From positions 124,001 through 188,000 of the forward strand of contig NZ_FUYX01000003.1 in the NCBI RefSeq assembly GCF_900168195.1: 64,000 nucleotides of DNA, in the 5' to 3' direction. The notes beneath the pieces are model-generated. The model made no database searches and was not told where the DNA came from. It saw only the letters and a program-made list of their open reading frames with translations. This DNA is from Allobosea thiooxidans. Lineage in GTDB: Bacteria; Pseudomonadota; Alphaproteobacteria; Rhizobiales; Beijerinckiaceae. Positions 17,205 through 25,886 of this stretch are shown in pieces. The translations under genes and the position numbers were made by a program. Every line of letters starts with the position of its first letter. The first letter of the stretch is position 1.

Positions 17205-17888
17205 TCAGGGCTCGACGATCTTGTTCCGGACGGCGTAGCGCACCAGTGCCGCCGTCGTGCTCAGATTCAGCTTGTGCATGACCGAGGAACGGTGCGTCTC
17301 GACGGTCTTCAGGCTGATGTTGAGGATGCGGCTGGCTTCCTTGCTGGAATTACCCTCGGCGATCAGCTGGACGATCTCGCGCTCGCGCGGTGTCAGCGTG
17401 CTCGTTTCGCTGCCGCCCGGCTGGGACAGGTAGAGCTTGAGCATCGCTTCATTGATCTGCCCCGTGAAGTAGGGCTGGCGACGGGCGAGCGCATCGAGCG
17501 CCGCGATCAACGTCCGGTCGGCATCGGATTTCACCAGGAAGCCGCGGGCGCCGGCCGTGAGCACTTCGCGGATGAGCACGTCGCTGTCGTGCATCGTGAA
17601 GATCAGCACCTGCGTGCCGGGCGCTTCCGCGCAGATATGGCGCGTGAGCTGCGCGCCGTTCATGATCGGGATGGAATAGTCGACGATGGCGATGTCCGGC
17701 TTGCTCGCGATCACCAGGTCGAGGGCCTCGCGGCCGTCCTGAGCCTCGGCGACGACCTCCCAGCCGGGCCGGCTTTCGACGACCGAGCGAACGCCGCGGC
17801 GGACGATGTCGTGATCGTCCGCGATCAGGACGCGCACCGGCTTTCGGGCAGGCCGAGCGCTCTCGCGCCAGTCGGGTGACGCATTCAT
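17205..17888 (-). CDS. NarL/LuxR-family response regulator
   Basis: The protein has 227 residues from the ATG at 17888. The receiver domain spans about residues 17-135 with acidic residues in LIADDHDIVRRG and phospho-acceptor Asp70 in IAIVDYSIPIMNG. The LuxR-type helix-turn-helix covers about residues 162-222, with LTPREREIVQLIAEG and SLKTVETHRSSVMHKL. A HisKA_3 sensor kinase starts divergently 532 bp away and is the evident partner. Likely targets are the flanking minus-strand secreted-protein genes. A longer upstream open frame exists but lacks receiver homology. Confidence 0.94.
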   Translation of the reverse strand: MNASPDWRESARPARKPVRVLIADDHDIVRRGVRSVVESRPGWEVVAEAQDGREALDLVIASKPDIAIVDYSIPIMNGAQLTRHICAEAPGTQVLIFTMHDSDVLIREVLTAGARGFLVKSDADRTLIAALDALARRQPYFTGQINEAMLKLYLSQPGGSETSTLTPREREIVQLIAEGNSSKEASRILNISLKTVETHRSSVMHKLNLSTTAALVRYAVRNKIVEP

Positions 17889-18420
17889 GTCCCTATCCGC
17901 CAATGCCTCAGGCAGTTTCCCGGATCGCAAGATGCACCACCATAGACAGCGGAAACGGGTTGCGACAGGTCCCTGAACCCTGGGATTGCCGCAAGAAATC
18001 CCGTATCCGCCGGGTGGCGAATCGCGCTCCCTTCCGTTCCCGCTTGCGGAAACGGGGCCGTTCGGGCCCATGATCCTCGTATTACGGCCGGTGATCCGGC
18101 TGCCGATGCGGGATTTGGGGTTTTCCCTGAGGACGATGCCGTCGCTGCGCAGGAACGCGCCGCCATCGCGTCCGTGCGGTGCCGCAGAGCATCCGCGCAA
18201 CCGCAGCCCGCGCGCATACCAGCCGGCAATCGACACGACTTTCCGCATGGCCAGCGCATGGCCGCGTCTTGCAACTTGCCCACGAAATTGCACTATCGCT
18301 GCGGAACACCCCTAGTGGCACCTCCGGGATTTGAGAGGGGCGCATATGTAGCGGGGGCGTGTCTCGCGAAATTGACCGACAACAAGCGGACAGCCGGCGG
18401 CGGCGGTGGGAGCTGAGGTC
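17889..18420. other. 532-bp divergent intergenic region between regulator and kinase
   Basis: No credible gene is seen; open frames here are overlapping shadows with unlike composition. The region must carry divergent promoters for the response regulator and the kinase, and probably the binding sites of the regulator, but I could not pick out a clear box. Confidence 0.5.
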
Positions 18421-20445
18421 ATGCAACGAGAGGCAGCATCGTCGGGATTGGTCAAGGCCGAACGCCGGCGGCTGTTCCGGGCCATTCGCATTGCGCTGCT
18501 TCTGAGCGCGCTGCTTCCGATCGCCGCCGGCCTGATCTACGCGGAGTCGACCTACCGCCAAAGGGTCGGGGAGGCGACCGAACAGCTGGGGCGGGCGGTC
18601 GCCCTGGCGTCCGAGCACAGCCTGCGGGTCTTCGAGGGAGCGGATTCGACCCTCTCCGAGATATCCCAGATGCCGACCGAACCGCCGGGCGAGGCCGAAC
18701 GCTCGATCCAGCGGATGGCAGCGATCCTGGCATCGCGCCCGCATATGCGCATTCTGGGCGTCACCGATGCCGGCGGCGAGATCAAGGTCTCGGCACCCTG
18801 GCGCAGTTCGATGAACGTGTCCTGGCGCGACTATTTCAGGGTGCAACGCGACCGCGGCAGCCACGGCAGCCTTTACGTCGGCACCCCGATCATCGGTGCG
18901 AAGGACACCTTCTTCAGCGTACCGATCAGCCGCGCGATCAGGAACGCGGACGGCGCCTTCGCCGGAATCGCCTTTCTGGCGCTCGATCGCGGTTATATCG
19001 GACGGTTCTTCGAGAGCATATCCGGCCCCTCCGCGGAAACCGTGGGCCTTCTGTCCTCGTCTGGAGTCCTGCTCACGGAGCATGCCGGCGCAGCACTCGG
19101 CGCCGACTATCCCCATCAGCTCGCGGCACGGATCCGGTCGGCCCAACACGAGACAGCCCGGCAAGGCCATGTCGAGATCGAGGATGCCGATGGGCGACCG
19201 AACATCGTGGCGTTCAAGGCCATCGGCGATTATGGGCTCTATGCCTTCGCAAGCTTGAGGCAAAACACGATCCGTGCCGCCTGGTGGCTCGAGGTCAGGG
19301 AGGTCCTGATGCTGCTGGCCCTGCCGATCGCGGGGCTGGCGCTGGCCGCCTTCATCGCGGAGCGGCAACTGCGCAGCCTCAAGAAACTGGTGGCGGCGCT
19401 GGCATCCAACCGCGCCCGGTATCGGACGATCTTCAACAGCTCGCCGGACTGCAATTTCCTGATCGGTCGGGGAGAGAGTGGCGATGTCCCGATCTTCCTC
19501 GAGGTCAATCAGAACAGCCAAGCCTTCTTCGGCTTGCCCTCCGATCAGCTCGCAGGCCGGGCGGTGAATGAAATCCTGGAACCCGCCGAAGCCAGCTTCA
19601 TAGCGTCGAGCTTCCAGCGCTGCATCGAAATGCGCGACACCCTGCAACGCGAGCACGAGGTGGGGGCGGGCCCGAAACCGGGCCACTGGGAAATGCGCAT
19701 GGCGCCGCTGCCCGGGCAGGCGGGGATCGCGATCGGAAGCATCCGGAACATCGCCAGGCAGAAATACCTGACCTCGTCCCTGCGCGAGCTGACCGGCCGC
19801 CTGCTGCAGCGCCAGGACCACGAGCGCCGCCAGATCGCGCGCGACCTCCATGACTCGGCCGCCCAGAACCTGCTGGCCGCCAGCCTGGAGCTCAAGCTGG
19901 CCGCGGACGCTCTTTCTCGTCGCAACGGTCCCTGGCACGAGCATCTGAGCCGTATCCGGGACTTCATCGACAGGACGCAGAAGGAGATTCGCGGAGTCTC
20001 CTATCTGCTGCATCCGCCGATGCTGGACGAAGCCGGGCTGCCCAACGCGCTGCATTGGTTCGTCGACGGCTTCCAGAGGCGCACGAACATCCGTCTCGAG
20101 CTGAGGATCGGCCATGCGCTGAGGGATCTGCGGCTGCCGGCCGAAGTCGAGATGGCCCTGTTCCGTGTCGCGCAGGAAGCATTGGCGAACGTCCATCGCC
20201 ATGCCAACGCCAGTACGGTTCGGCTTTCCCTCGACATGGACGAGCAGGGCATGCTGGAGTTTCGCGTCGAGGACGACGGCACGGCCGCCGCGGGCGTCGG
20301 CGGTCCCGACCCGATCCGGGAAGGGGTGGGGATTTCCGGCATGCGCGAGAGGCTGATGGCCTTCGAGGGAACCCTGACGTTCCGCGTCTCGGGGCAGGGC
20401 GCAACCCTGTCCGCCAGGGTCCCGCTTGCGCAGCAGGCGGCCTGA
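18421..20445 (+). CDS. NarL-type sensor histidine kinase with dCache-like and PAS domains
   Basis: The product has 674 residues; a GTG at 18406 is an alternative start. Membrane helices at about residues 22-42 and 293-315 bracket a periplasmic sensor of the double-Cache type (MNVSWRDYFRVQRDRG, SVPISRAI). A PAS domain follows at about 340-450 (RYRTIFNSSPDCNFLI). The HisKA_3 dimerisation domain carries His477 in RQIARDLHDSAAQN. The ATPase domain has EALANVHRHANAS and the G-box GVGISGMRERL. Dimeric kinases of this type phosphorylate NarL-type regulators, and one lies divergently upstream. The Cache fold suggests a small extracellular ligand. Confidence 0.93.
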   Translation: MQREAASSGLVKAERRRLFRAIRIALLLSALLPIAAGLIYAESTYRQRVGEATEQLGRAVALASEHSLRVFEGADSTLSEISQMPTEPPGEAERSIQRMAAILASRPHMRILGVTDAGGEIKVSAPWRSSMNVSWRDYFRVQRDRGSHGSLYVGTPIIGAKDTFFSVPISRAIRNADGAFAGIAFLALDRGYIGRFFESISGPSAETVGLLSSSGVLLTEHAGAALGADYPHQLAARIRSAQHETARQGHVEIEDADGRPNIVAFKAIGDYGLYAFASLRQNTIRAAWWLEVREVLMLLALPIAGLALAAFIAERQLRSLKKLVAALASNRARYRTIFNSSPDCNFLIGRGESGDVPIFLEVNQNSQAFFGLPSDQLAGRAVNEILEPAEASFIASSFQRCIEMRDTLQREHEVGAGPKPGHWEMRMAPLPGQAGIAIGSIRNIARQKYLTSSLRELTGRLLQRQDHERRQIARDLHDSAAQNLLAASLELKLAADALSRRNGPWHEHLSRIRDFIDRTQKEIRGVSYLLHPPMLDEAGLPNALHWFVDGFQRRTNIRLELRIGHALRDLRLPAEVEMALFRVAQEALANVHRHANASTVRLSLDMDEQGMLEFRVEDDGTAAAGVGGPDPIREGVGISGMRERLMAFEGTLTFRVSGQGATLSARVPLAQQAA

Positions 20446-20476
20446 CGCCGGCTGACCGTGCGATAGACGAACGAGA

Positions 20477-20507
20477 TGGCCGCCGAGGCTTGAGCGCCCG
20501 GCGGCCA
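20477..20507. terminator. Hairpin between convergent genes
   Basis: The arms TGGCCGCCG and CGGCGGCCA are a perfect 9-bp inverted repeat around a 13-base loop. It lies between the kinase and the convergent hydrolase gene, so it could end both transcripts. There is no T run. Confidence 0.45.
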
Positions 20508-20544
20508 GGTCGACGATGCCGTCGTAGCGATGGCTGCGGTCGAT

Positions 20545-21231
20545 TCAGCCGCGCTGGGAGTCGAGCTGCTCCTGGTCCTTCTGGACCTGCTGGGCCTTCA
20601 TGTAGCTCTCGATCAGGAGCTGGTAGGGCGGGAAGATCTTCGTATAGACCTCGGCCCATTCCCGAGCATCGTCGCGATGCCAGGTCTTCTGCAGCTCGGA
20701 GGCGACTGCGGCCGTATCCATCGGCACGACGCCGGCCTGGACGATACGGGCGAGCGTGATCTCCTGCGCCATCTTCGAATAGGTGCCGGAGGCATCGACC
20801 ACGGCGAAGACCTTGTAGCCGTCATGGACGGCGGCGATCGCCGGGAAAGCCATGCAGACCGAGGTGATGGTGCCGGCGATGATCAGGGTCTTGCGCCCGG
20901 TCGCCTTCACCGCCGCGACGAAGTCGGGATTGTCCCAGGCGTTGATCTCGCCGCGGCGGGCGACGTACTGCGCATGGGGCGCGTTCTCGTGGATCTCCGG
21001 GATCAGCGGGCCGTTCGGCCCCTGCGGCACCGAAGCGGTGGTGATCACCGGCATCTTGCTCAGCGTCGCCATCCTGGCGAGCGCGGTCGCATGGTTGCGC
21101 AGCACCGGCATGGGCATGTCGGCGACGGTCTGGAACAGGCCGCTCTGATGGTCGATCAGCAGCATGACGGCGTCGTTCGGGTCGATGACCGGGCGCCGGC
21201 CGTCGAAATTAGCGGGATTGGCAGTGGTCAT
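20545..21231 (-). CDS. Isochorismatase-fold hydrolase (YcaC-like), copy 1
   Basis: This 228-residue cysteine hydrolase-like protein shows the family triad elements: Asp in VMLLIDHQSGLF, the basic residue around RRGEINAWDNPDF, and Cys in TITSVCMAFPAIAA. It keeps the YcaC-type sequence AWDNPDFVAAVKATGRK. A second copy lies immediately upstream on the same strand with a similar order of motifs. Substrates of YcaC-like proteins are not established; isochorismatase itself is unlikely. The pair sits next to pirin, which often accompanies YcaC-like genes under LysR control. Confidence 0.87.
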   Translation of the reverse strand: MTTANPANFDGRRPVIDPNDAVMLLIDHQSGLFQTVADMPMPVLRNHATALARMATLSKMPVITTASVPQGPNGPLIPEIHENAPHAQYVARRGEINAWDNPDFVAAVKATGRKTLIIAGTITSVCMAFPAIAAVHDGYKVFAVVDASGTYSKMAQEITLARIVQAGVVPMDTAAVASELQKTWHRDDAREWAEVYTKIFPPYQLLIESYMKAQQVQKDQEQLDSQRG

Positions 21232-21263
21232 GGCTTCCTCTTTGCAGGGCGTGAGCGGGGAGG

Positions 21264-21297
21264 GCGGAGCGCCGGTGTCATCTGCACCGCGCTCCGC
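21264..21297 (-). terminator. Hairpin between the two YcaC-like genes
   Basis: GCGGAGCGCCGGTG pairs with CACCGCGCTCCGC, with one bulged base, around a short loop. It starts seven bases beyond the stop of copy 2 at 21304, so copy 1 may be partly uncoupled from it. Confidence 0.45.
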
Positions 21298-21303
21298 CGG
21301 GGA

Positions 21304-21936
21304 TCAGGCCGTCTTCTTCGCCGAGACGGTGGAGTAGCTCGTGATCAGGTTGCGGTAGTCGGGGATGTGGTTCGAGAAGAGCGCGCCCAAGCCCTCGACA
21401 TCGTTGCGCCAGTCGCGATGCAGCTCACAGGCGACGCCGAACCAGGTCATCAGCTGCGCCCCGGCATCCGACATGCGCTGCCAGGCAGAATGGCGCGTGA
21501 TCTCGTTGAAGGTGCCGGAGGCATCGGTGACGACGAAGACATCGAAGCCGGCTTCGATCGCAGCCAGCGCCGGGAAGGCGACACAGACCTCGGTGACGAC
21601 GCCGGCGATGATGAGCTGCTTGCGCCCGGTCGCCTTGACCGCCCTGACGAAGTCCTCGTTGTCCCAGGCGTTGATCTGGCCGGGGCGCGGGATGAAGGGC
21701 GCGTCCGGGAAGGTCTGCTTCAGCTCGGGGACGAGCGGGCCGTTCGGGCCGTCCTCGAAGCTGGTCGTCAGGATCGTCGGCAGCTTGAAATATTTGGCGA
21801 GGTCCGCCAGCGCCAGCACGTTGTTCTTGAACTTGTCCGGGTCGATGTCGCGGACGAGCGAGAGCAGGCCGGTCTGGTGGTCGACGAGCAGGACGGCGGC
21901 CTTGTCCTTGTCGAGGCGGGTATAGGGCTTGGTCAT
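21304..21936 (-). CDS. Isochorismatase-fold hydrolase (YcaC-like), copy 2
   Basis: The protein has 210 residues. The ATG at 21936 is preferred because GGAGGA stands six bases upstream; an ATG four codons earlier overlaps that ribosome site. Motifs are AAVLLVDHQTGLLSLV with the catalytic Asp, PGQINAWDNEDFVRAVKATG, and the nucleophile Cys in VTEVCVAFPALAA. It is clearly paralogous to copy 1. It lies 62 bases downstream of the pirin gene on the same strand, and probably shares its transcript. Confidence 0.9.
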   Translation of the reverse strand: MTKPYTRLDKDKAAVLLVDHQTGLLSLVRDIDPDKFKNNVLALADLAKYFKLPTILTTSFEDGPNGPLVPELKQTFPDAPFIPRPGQINAWDNEDFVRAVKATGRKQLIIAGVVTEVCVAFPALAAIEAGFDVFVVTDASGTFNEITRHSAWQRMSDAGAQLMTWFGVACELHRDWRNDVEGLGALFSNHIPDYRNLITSYSTVSAKKTA

Positions 21937-21998
21937 ATCTTCCTCCATGGGGGTGAAATGTCCGGCATCGCGGCGGCGGACGGCGCCGGTGCCGGCTG

Positions 21999-22868
21999 TC
22001 AGGCCGGAATCTTGCCGAAGCGGCCGCTCTGGAAATCGGCCATGGCCTGGCGGATCTCCTCGCGGGTGTTCATCACGAAGGGGCCGTGCATCGCGACCGG
22101 CTCGTCGATCGGCTCGCCGCCGAGAACCAGCAGCGTCGCGTCGGTCTCGCCTTCGATCGTGACGGCGCCGCCCTCCCGGTCGAGCAGGACGAACTGGGCC
22201 TCGCGCACCTTGTCGACGCCGTTGACGAGGACATTGCCGCGCAGGACGACGATCCCGAGCGTATGCCCCTCGGGCAGCGTCAGCGACGTGGTGCCGCCGC
22301 GGTTGAGGCTGATGTCCCAGATCTCGATCGGGGTGAAGGTCCGCGCCGGGCCGGCATGGCCGTCATAGCTCCCGGCGATGACGCGCACGGTTCCGGCACC
22401 GCCAGGCAGGGCGACGACGGGAATATCGGCGTCGAGCAGCGTCTGGTAGCCCGGATCCGCGCTCTTGTCCTTCGCCGGCAGATTGACCCAGAGCTGCACC
22501 ATTTCGAGGGTGCCGCCGCTGCGGGTGAAGGCCTGCGAGTGGAACTCCTCGTGCAGGATGCCGGAGGCGGCCGTCATCCACTGCACGTCACCGGGGCCGA
22601 TCAGGCCGCCTTTGCCGGTCGAGTCGCGATGCTCGACCTCGCCCTGATAGACGATGGTGACGGTCTCGAAGCCGCGATGCGGATGCACGCCGACGCCGCG
22701 CGGCCGCTGGGCGGGGGCGAACTCGGCCGGGCCGGCATAGTCGAGCAGCAGGAAGGGACTGGTCGACGAGGCGCCTTGCACGGCAGGCGAAACCATCGAG
22801 CGCACAGGAAAGCCGTCGCCGACCCAATGGGCGTCGGGGCTTCCGAAGATTCCACGAACCTTTCTCAT
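21999..22868 (-). CDS. Pirin family protein
   Basis: This 289-residue bicupin protein starts at the ATG at 22868. The N-terminal cupin shows the metal-binding His pair and motif GVGVHPHRGFETVTIVYQG, then EHRDSTG and the pirin signature AASGILHEEF. The C-terminal half has the cupin-like GIVVLRGNVLVNG and ends with GEPIDEPVAMHGPFVMNT. Some pirins have quercetin 2,3-dioxygenase activity and others act as regulators; the sequence does not decide. A LysR-family gene is divergent at 22983, the usual arrangement for pirin loci. Confidence 0.93.
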   Translation of the reverse strand: MRKVRGIFGSPDAHWVGDGFPVRSMVSPAVQGASSTSPFLLLDYAGPAEFAPAQRPRGVGVHPHRGFETVTIVYQGEVEHRDSTGKGGLIGPGDVQWMTAASGILHEEFHSQAFTRSGGTLEMVQLWVNLPAKDKSADPGYQTLLDADIPVVALPGGAGTVRVIAGSYDGHAGPARTFTPIEIWDISLNRGGTTSLTLPEGHTLGIVVLRGNVLVNGVDKVREAQFVLLDREGGAVTIEGETDATLLVLGGEPIDEPVAMHGPFVMNTREEIRQAMADFQSGRFGKIPA

Positions 22869-22982
22869 GGGCTTGTCTCCTCGTGAGCGCCGTGGTGGCG
22901 CCGTGTTACCGAAGAGACTATGGTCAGGACGAGAAGGGCAGTAGCCGCCTGAAATGCTACAAACTGTCCTGCACGCGAGACA

Positions 22983-23903
22983 ATGACTGTGACGCAGGAC
23001 CTCAACGATCTCTATTTCTTCGCGCAGGTGGTGGAGCATCAGGGCTTTGCCGCGGCCGCCCGGGTTCTCGGCATGCCGCGCTCGCGCCTGAGCCGGCGCC
23101 TGGCATTGCTGGAAGAGCGGCTGGGGGTTCGGCTGGTGCAGCGCTCGACACGGCGCTTCGCTGTCACCGAAATCGGCCGGGAGTATTACCGTCATTGCGT
23201 GGCGATGCTGGTCGAGGCGGAGGCGGCGCAGGAGGCGATCGACCGCATCCGGGCCGCGCCGCAGGGCGTGGTGCGCGTCGCCTGCCCATCCGCGGTCCTG
23301 TATTTTCAGGTCGGTGCGATGATCGCCCGCTTCCTCGCCGCCCATCCCAAGGTCGAGGTCCAGCTGGAGAGCACGAACCGGCGCGTCGACGTGATCCGCG
23401 AAGGCTTCGACATCGCGATCAGGGTGCGCTTTCCGCCGCTCGACGAAAGCGAGCTGGTGATGAAGGGCCTTGCCGAGAGCCGGCAGCGGCTGGTCGCGGC
23501 GCCTGGCCTGCTGCAGAACTTCGACCGACCGCTCGTGCCGGCCGACGTCGGCGATCTGCCAAGCCTGTCATGGGGCGGGCCGCACCAATACCATGAGTGG
23601 CGGCTCTCCGGGCCGGACGGCGCCGAGGCCAGCATCCGTCACAGGCCTCGCTTCGTCACCGAGGACATGGTGGCGCTGCGCCATGCCGCGATTGCGGGTG
23701 TGGGCATGGCGCAGATGCCGACCATGGTGATCGTCGAGGATCTCAGGGCGGGAAGACTGGTCGATGTCCTGCCGGATTGGGCGCCGCGCGCCGGCGTCAT
23801 CCATGCCGTGTTTCCCTCGCGGCGCGGGCTCCTGCCGTCAGTGCGCGCCTTGCTCGACTTCCTCGCGGCGGAATATGCGCAGCTCGACCAGGACAGTCGC
23901 TAG
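22983..23903 (+). CDS. LysR-family transcriptional regulator
   Basis: The product has 306 residues. The N-terminal winged helix (about residues 6-64) contains FAAAARVLGMPRSRLSRRLALLE, and the LysR substrate domain follows (about 90-300). It is divergent from pirin with a 114-bp spacer that should hold a T-N11-A box and the -35 regions of both genes, although I could not single one out. It probably activates pirin and the two YcaC-like genes. LysR proteins next to pirin often respond to electrophilic or oxidative stress; that is inference here. Confidence 0.93.
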   Translation: MTVTQDLNDLYFFAQVVEHQGFAAAARVLGMPRSRLSRRLALLEERLGVRLVQRSTRRFAVTEIGREYYRHCVAMLVEAEAAQEAIDRIRAAPQGVVRVACPSAVLYFQVGAMIARFLAAHPKVEVQLESTNRRVDVIREGFDIAIRVRFPPLDESELVMKGLAESRQRLVAAPGLLQNFDRPLVPADVGDLPSLSWGGPHQYHEWRLSGPDGAEASIRHRPRFVTEDMVALRHAAIAGVGMAQMPTMVIVEDLRAGRLVDVLPDWAPRAGVIHAVFPSRRGLLPSVRALLDFLAAEYAQLDQDSR

Positions 23904-24018
23904 CGCGAAGGAGGTCGATCGAGCTTCACGGACGGTGCAGCGTCGGCTCAGCGCGGCCGGCCTTGCGTGCTGCGTGATTTCGTGCCTCCATGACATGACG
24001 TAAGGGCAGGGGAGGCCT

Positions 24019-24912
24019 GTGAGGAATTTGCCCGTTTCCTCGGTGCTTGGCGTCGCGCTTGCAGGGTGCGCGAGCCTCCCCGACTATTCGGGTCAGGAAC
24101 TCGCGGCCATCGCCCCGATCTCAGCAGCGCTCAAATGCGCGTTCGCCAAGGCGCTCCAGGAAGAGGCCAATCCGTCCGGGAAACGAATCTCGCGCCTGAA
24201 GGGCCGGAGGGTGACGGGGACTTTCACCTTCAAGCTCGTGGTGAGCCACGAGGGGTCCGCGAGCGCCAGGGGGAATTCCAAGATTCTGACCTATGGCTCG
24301 GCCTCCTTCGGTCCGTATCTCGGCTTCTCCCAGAGCGCGAACCAGACCGTGACGACGAAGATCAACTTCATCATCGACCTCGAGCGGGCGGATTCGAGCG
24401 CCTGCGACGCCTATCCGGAATCCTCGCGCGCGAAATACGGCTTCCAGAACTGGTTCAAGCAGGTCGTGACGGGCCTCGACCTCGGCGCAAACCTTCAGCC
24501 AGTGGGGCGGCTTTCGTCGCTGGAGTACCAGGCCGACTTCGGCGTCAAGAACGTGACCAATGCCGGCCTGGACTTCGACGTCGTGTTCGTGTCGGGCAAT
24601 CTCGGCTACGCCGCCACCAGGGACGATGTCCAAAGCATCGCCTTCAAGATCGCCGCCCGTGGAAGCGGCGCGGGTGGGGGAGCGGGACCGGGGCCGGGGC
24701 CGCTGAATTCCGCGCCCCGGCAAGGCTGGAACGGCGCGCCTCGCAGTTCGGAATGGTCACAGCTCGTGCCGGACGACAAGAACGTCGATTCCGACCGGCG
24801 CAGGCCGCCTGCACCTCCACCTCCGCCTCCCAAGCCGCCACCGGACCTTGGGCCGTTCAACGAAACGAAGAAGACGATGGCAGTTCCCGACGAGGAGAAT
24901 CCGCCACGCTAG
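24019..24912 (+). CDS. Predicted lipoprotein with Pro-rich C-terminus
   Basis: The product has 297 residues from a GTG at 24019 that follows a strong GGGGAGG ribosome site. The lipobox LAGC sets the lipidated Cys at residue 17. The mature domain (about 20-215) is mixed alpha/beta with GTFTFKLVVSHEG and NQTVTTKINFIIDLE; I recognise no family with confidence. The C-terminal 80 residues are low complexity: a Gly-rich linker, then APPPPPPKPPPDL. It stands alone, and its end is 112 bases from the candidate dif site. Confidence 0.75.
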   Translation: MRNLPVSSVLGVALAGCASLPDYSGQELAAIAPISAALKCAFAKALQEEANPSGKRISRLKGRRVTGTFTFKLVVSHEGSASARGNSKILTYGSASFGPYLGFSQSANQTVTTKINFIIDLERADSSACDAYPESSRAKYGFQNWFKQVVTGLDLGANLQPVGRLSSLEYQADFGVKNVTNAGLDFDVVFVSGNLGYAATRDDVQSIAFKIAARGSGAGGGAGPGPGPLNSAPRQGWNGAPRSSEWSQLVPDDKNVDSDRRRPPAPPPPPPKPPPDLGPFNETKKTMAVPDEENPPR

Positions 24913-25024
24913 ACTGGTGACGCCGATTGCGGACGGCGCTTGCGGGGGGCGATCAGCCGCCACCGCCTGTCGGTCTCGATCAAGCCGTACGGCATTGACG
25001 AGGGGCCCTGACACGCTGGGACTT

Positions 25025-25052
25025 GATTCGCATAAGACATATTATGGAACCA
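25025..25052 (+). other. dif: Candidate chromosomal dif site (XerC/XerD recombination)
   Basis: The 28 bases divide into a XerC-type arm GATTCGCATAA (9 of 11 identical to E. coli dif), a 6-bp centre GACATA, and a XerD-type arm TTATGGAACCA (7 of 11 identical). The inverted core CATAA / TTATG is intact. It lies in the 164-bp gap between convergent genes. FtsK-orienting octamers change strand here: GGGNAGGG is seen only to the left and CCCTNCCC only to the right, by eye. XerCD at dif resolves chromosome dimers in the terminus. Confidence 0.82.
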
Positions 25053-25076
25053 AACTCGATGAGGCTTTTGGGCCCG

Positions 25077-25880
25077 CTACGTCGGCGCCACCACTTCCAG
25101 CCCATCGAACGCCACCTCCACGCCCTCGTTCAAGCGACTGGACAGGCTGGCATAATCCAGATCGACGTGGAGGTTGGTCAGGATGGCGCGGCGCGGCTTC
25201 AGCGCAGCGATGGCTTCCAGCGACTGCGCCAGATGGAAATGACTCGGATGCGGCGTCTCGCGCAGGCAATCGAGGATCAGGACATCGAGATCGGCCATGG
25301 CCTCGCGCGCCGCCGGCGGGATCAGGCTGACATCCGGCAGATAAGCCAGATCCCCGAAGCGGAAGCCGAGCGCCTGGTAGTTCGGCCCATGCTCGACCCG
25401 GAACGGCAGAGCCGTGATCGGGCCGCCAGCGCCTTCGATGGTCTGTGGCCGTCCGGCGGTGATCTGGTCGAGATCGAGGATCGGCGGATAGTAGCTGCCC
25501 GGCGGCGTCTCGAAGAGATAGCCGAAGCGCGAGCGCAAGGAGGCTTCCGTCGCCGTATCGGCATAGATGCGAATGCGCTGGCGCATATGCAGGACGAGCG
25601 CGCGCAGATCGTCGATACCGTGGGTGTGATCGGCATGGTCGTGCGTCATCAGCACGCCATCGAGCGCCGGCACCTCGGCCGACAGCAACTGCTCGCGCAG
25701 ATCCGGCGAGGTATCGACCAGCACGCGGGTGACGCCACCGGGACCAGAGCGCGTCACCAGGATCGAGCAGCGCCGGCGCCGGTTCTTCGGATTGGACGGA
25801 TCGCAGGCGCCCCAGCCGGAGCCCGGGCGCGGCACGCCGCCGGATGAGCCGCTGCCGAGAATCGTGACCGTCAGCGTCAT
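25077..25880 (-). CDS. MBL-fold metallohydrolase (PhnP-like)
   Basis: The protein has 267 residues. It begins with the typical TVTILGSGSSGGVPRPG strand-loop, where the Cys in GACDPSNPKNRRRR is also conserved in the PhnP/RNase Z-like subgroup. The metal motif is LMTHDHADHTHGIDDLR, and later metal ligands are in VEHG, DVLILDCLRETPHPSHFH and TNLHVDLDY. Members cleave cyclic phosphodiesters. It is the last gene of the tmk-holB-metG-tatD run, six bases after tatD, an order common in Hyphomicrobiales. The exact substrate is not known. Confidence 0.92.
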   Translation of the reverse strand: MTLTVTILGSGSSGGVPRPGSGWGACDPSNPKNRRRRCSILVTRSGPGGVTRVLVDTSPDLREQLLSAEVPALDGVLMTHDHADHTHGIDDLRALVLHMRQRIRIYADTATEASLRSRFGYLFETPPGSYYPPILDLDQITAGRPQTIEGAGGPITALPFRVEHGPNYQALGFRFGDLAYLPDVSLIPPAAREAMADLDVLILDCLRETPHPSHFHLAQSLEAIAALKPRRAILTNLHVDLDYASLSSRLNEGVEVAFDGLEVVAPT

Positions 25881-25886
25881 GGCGTA

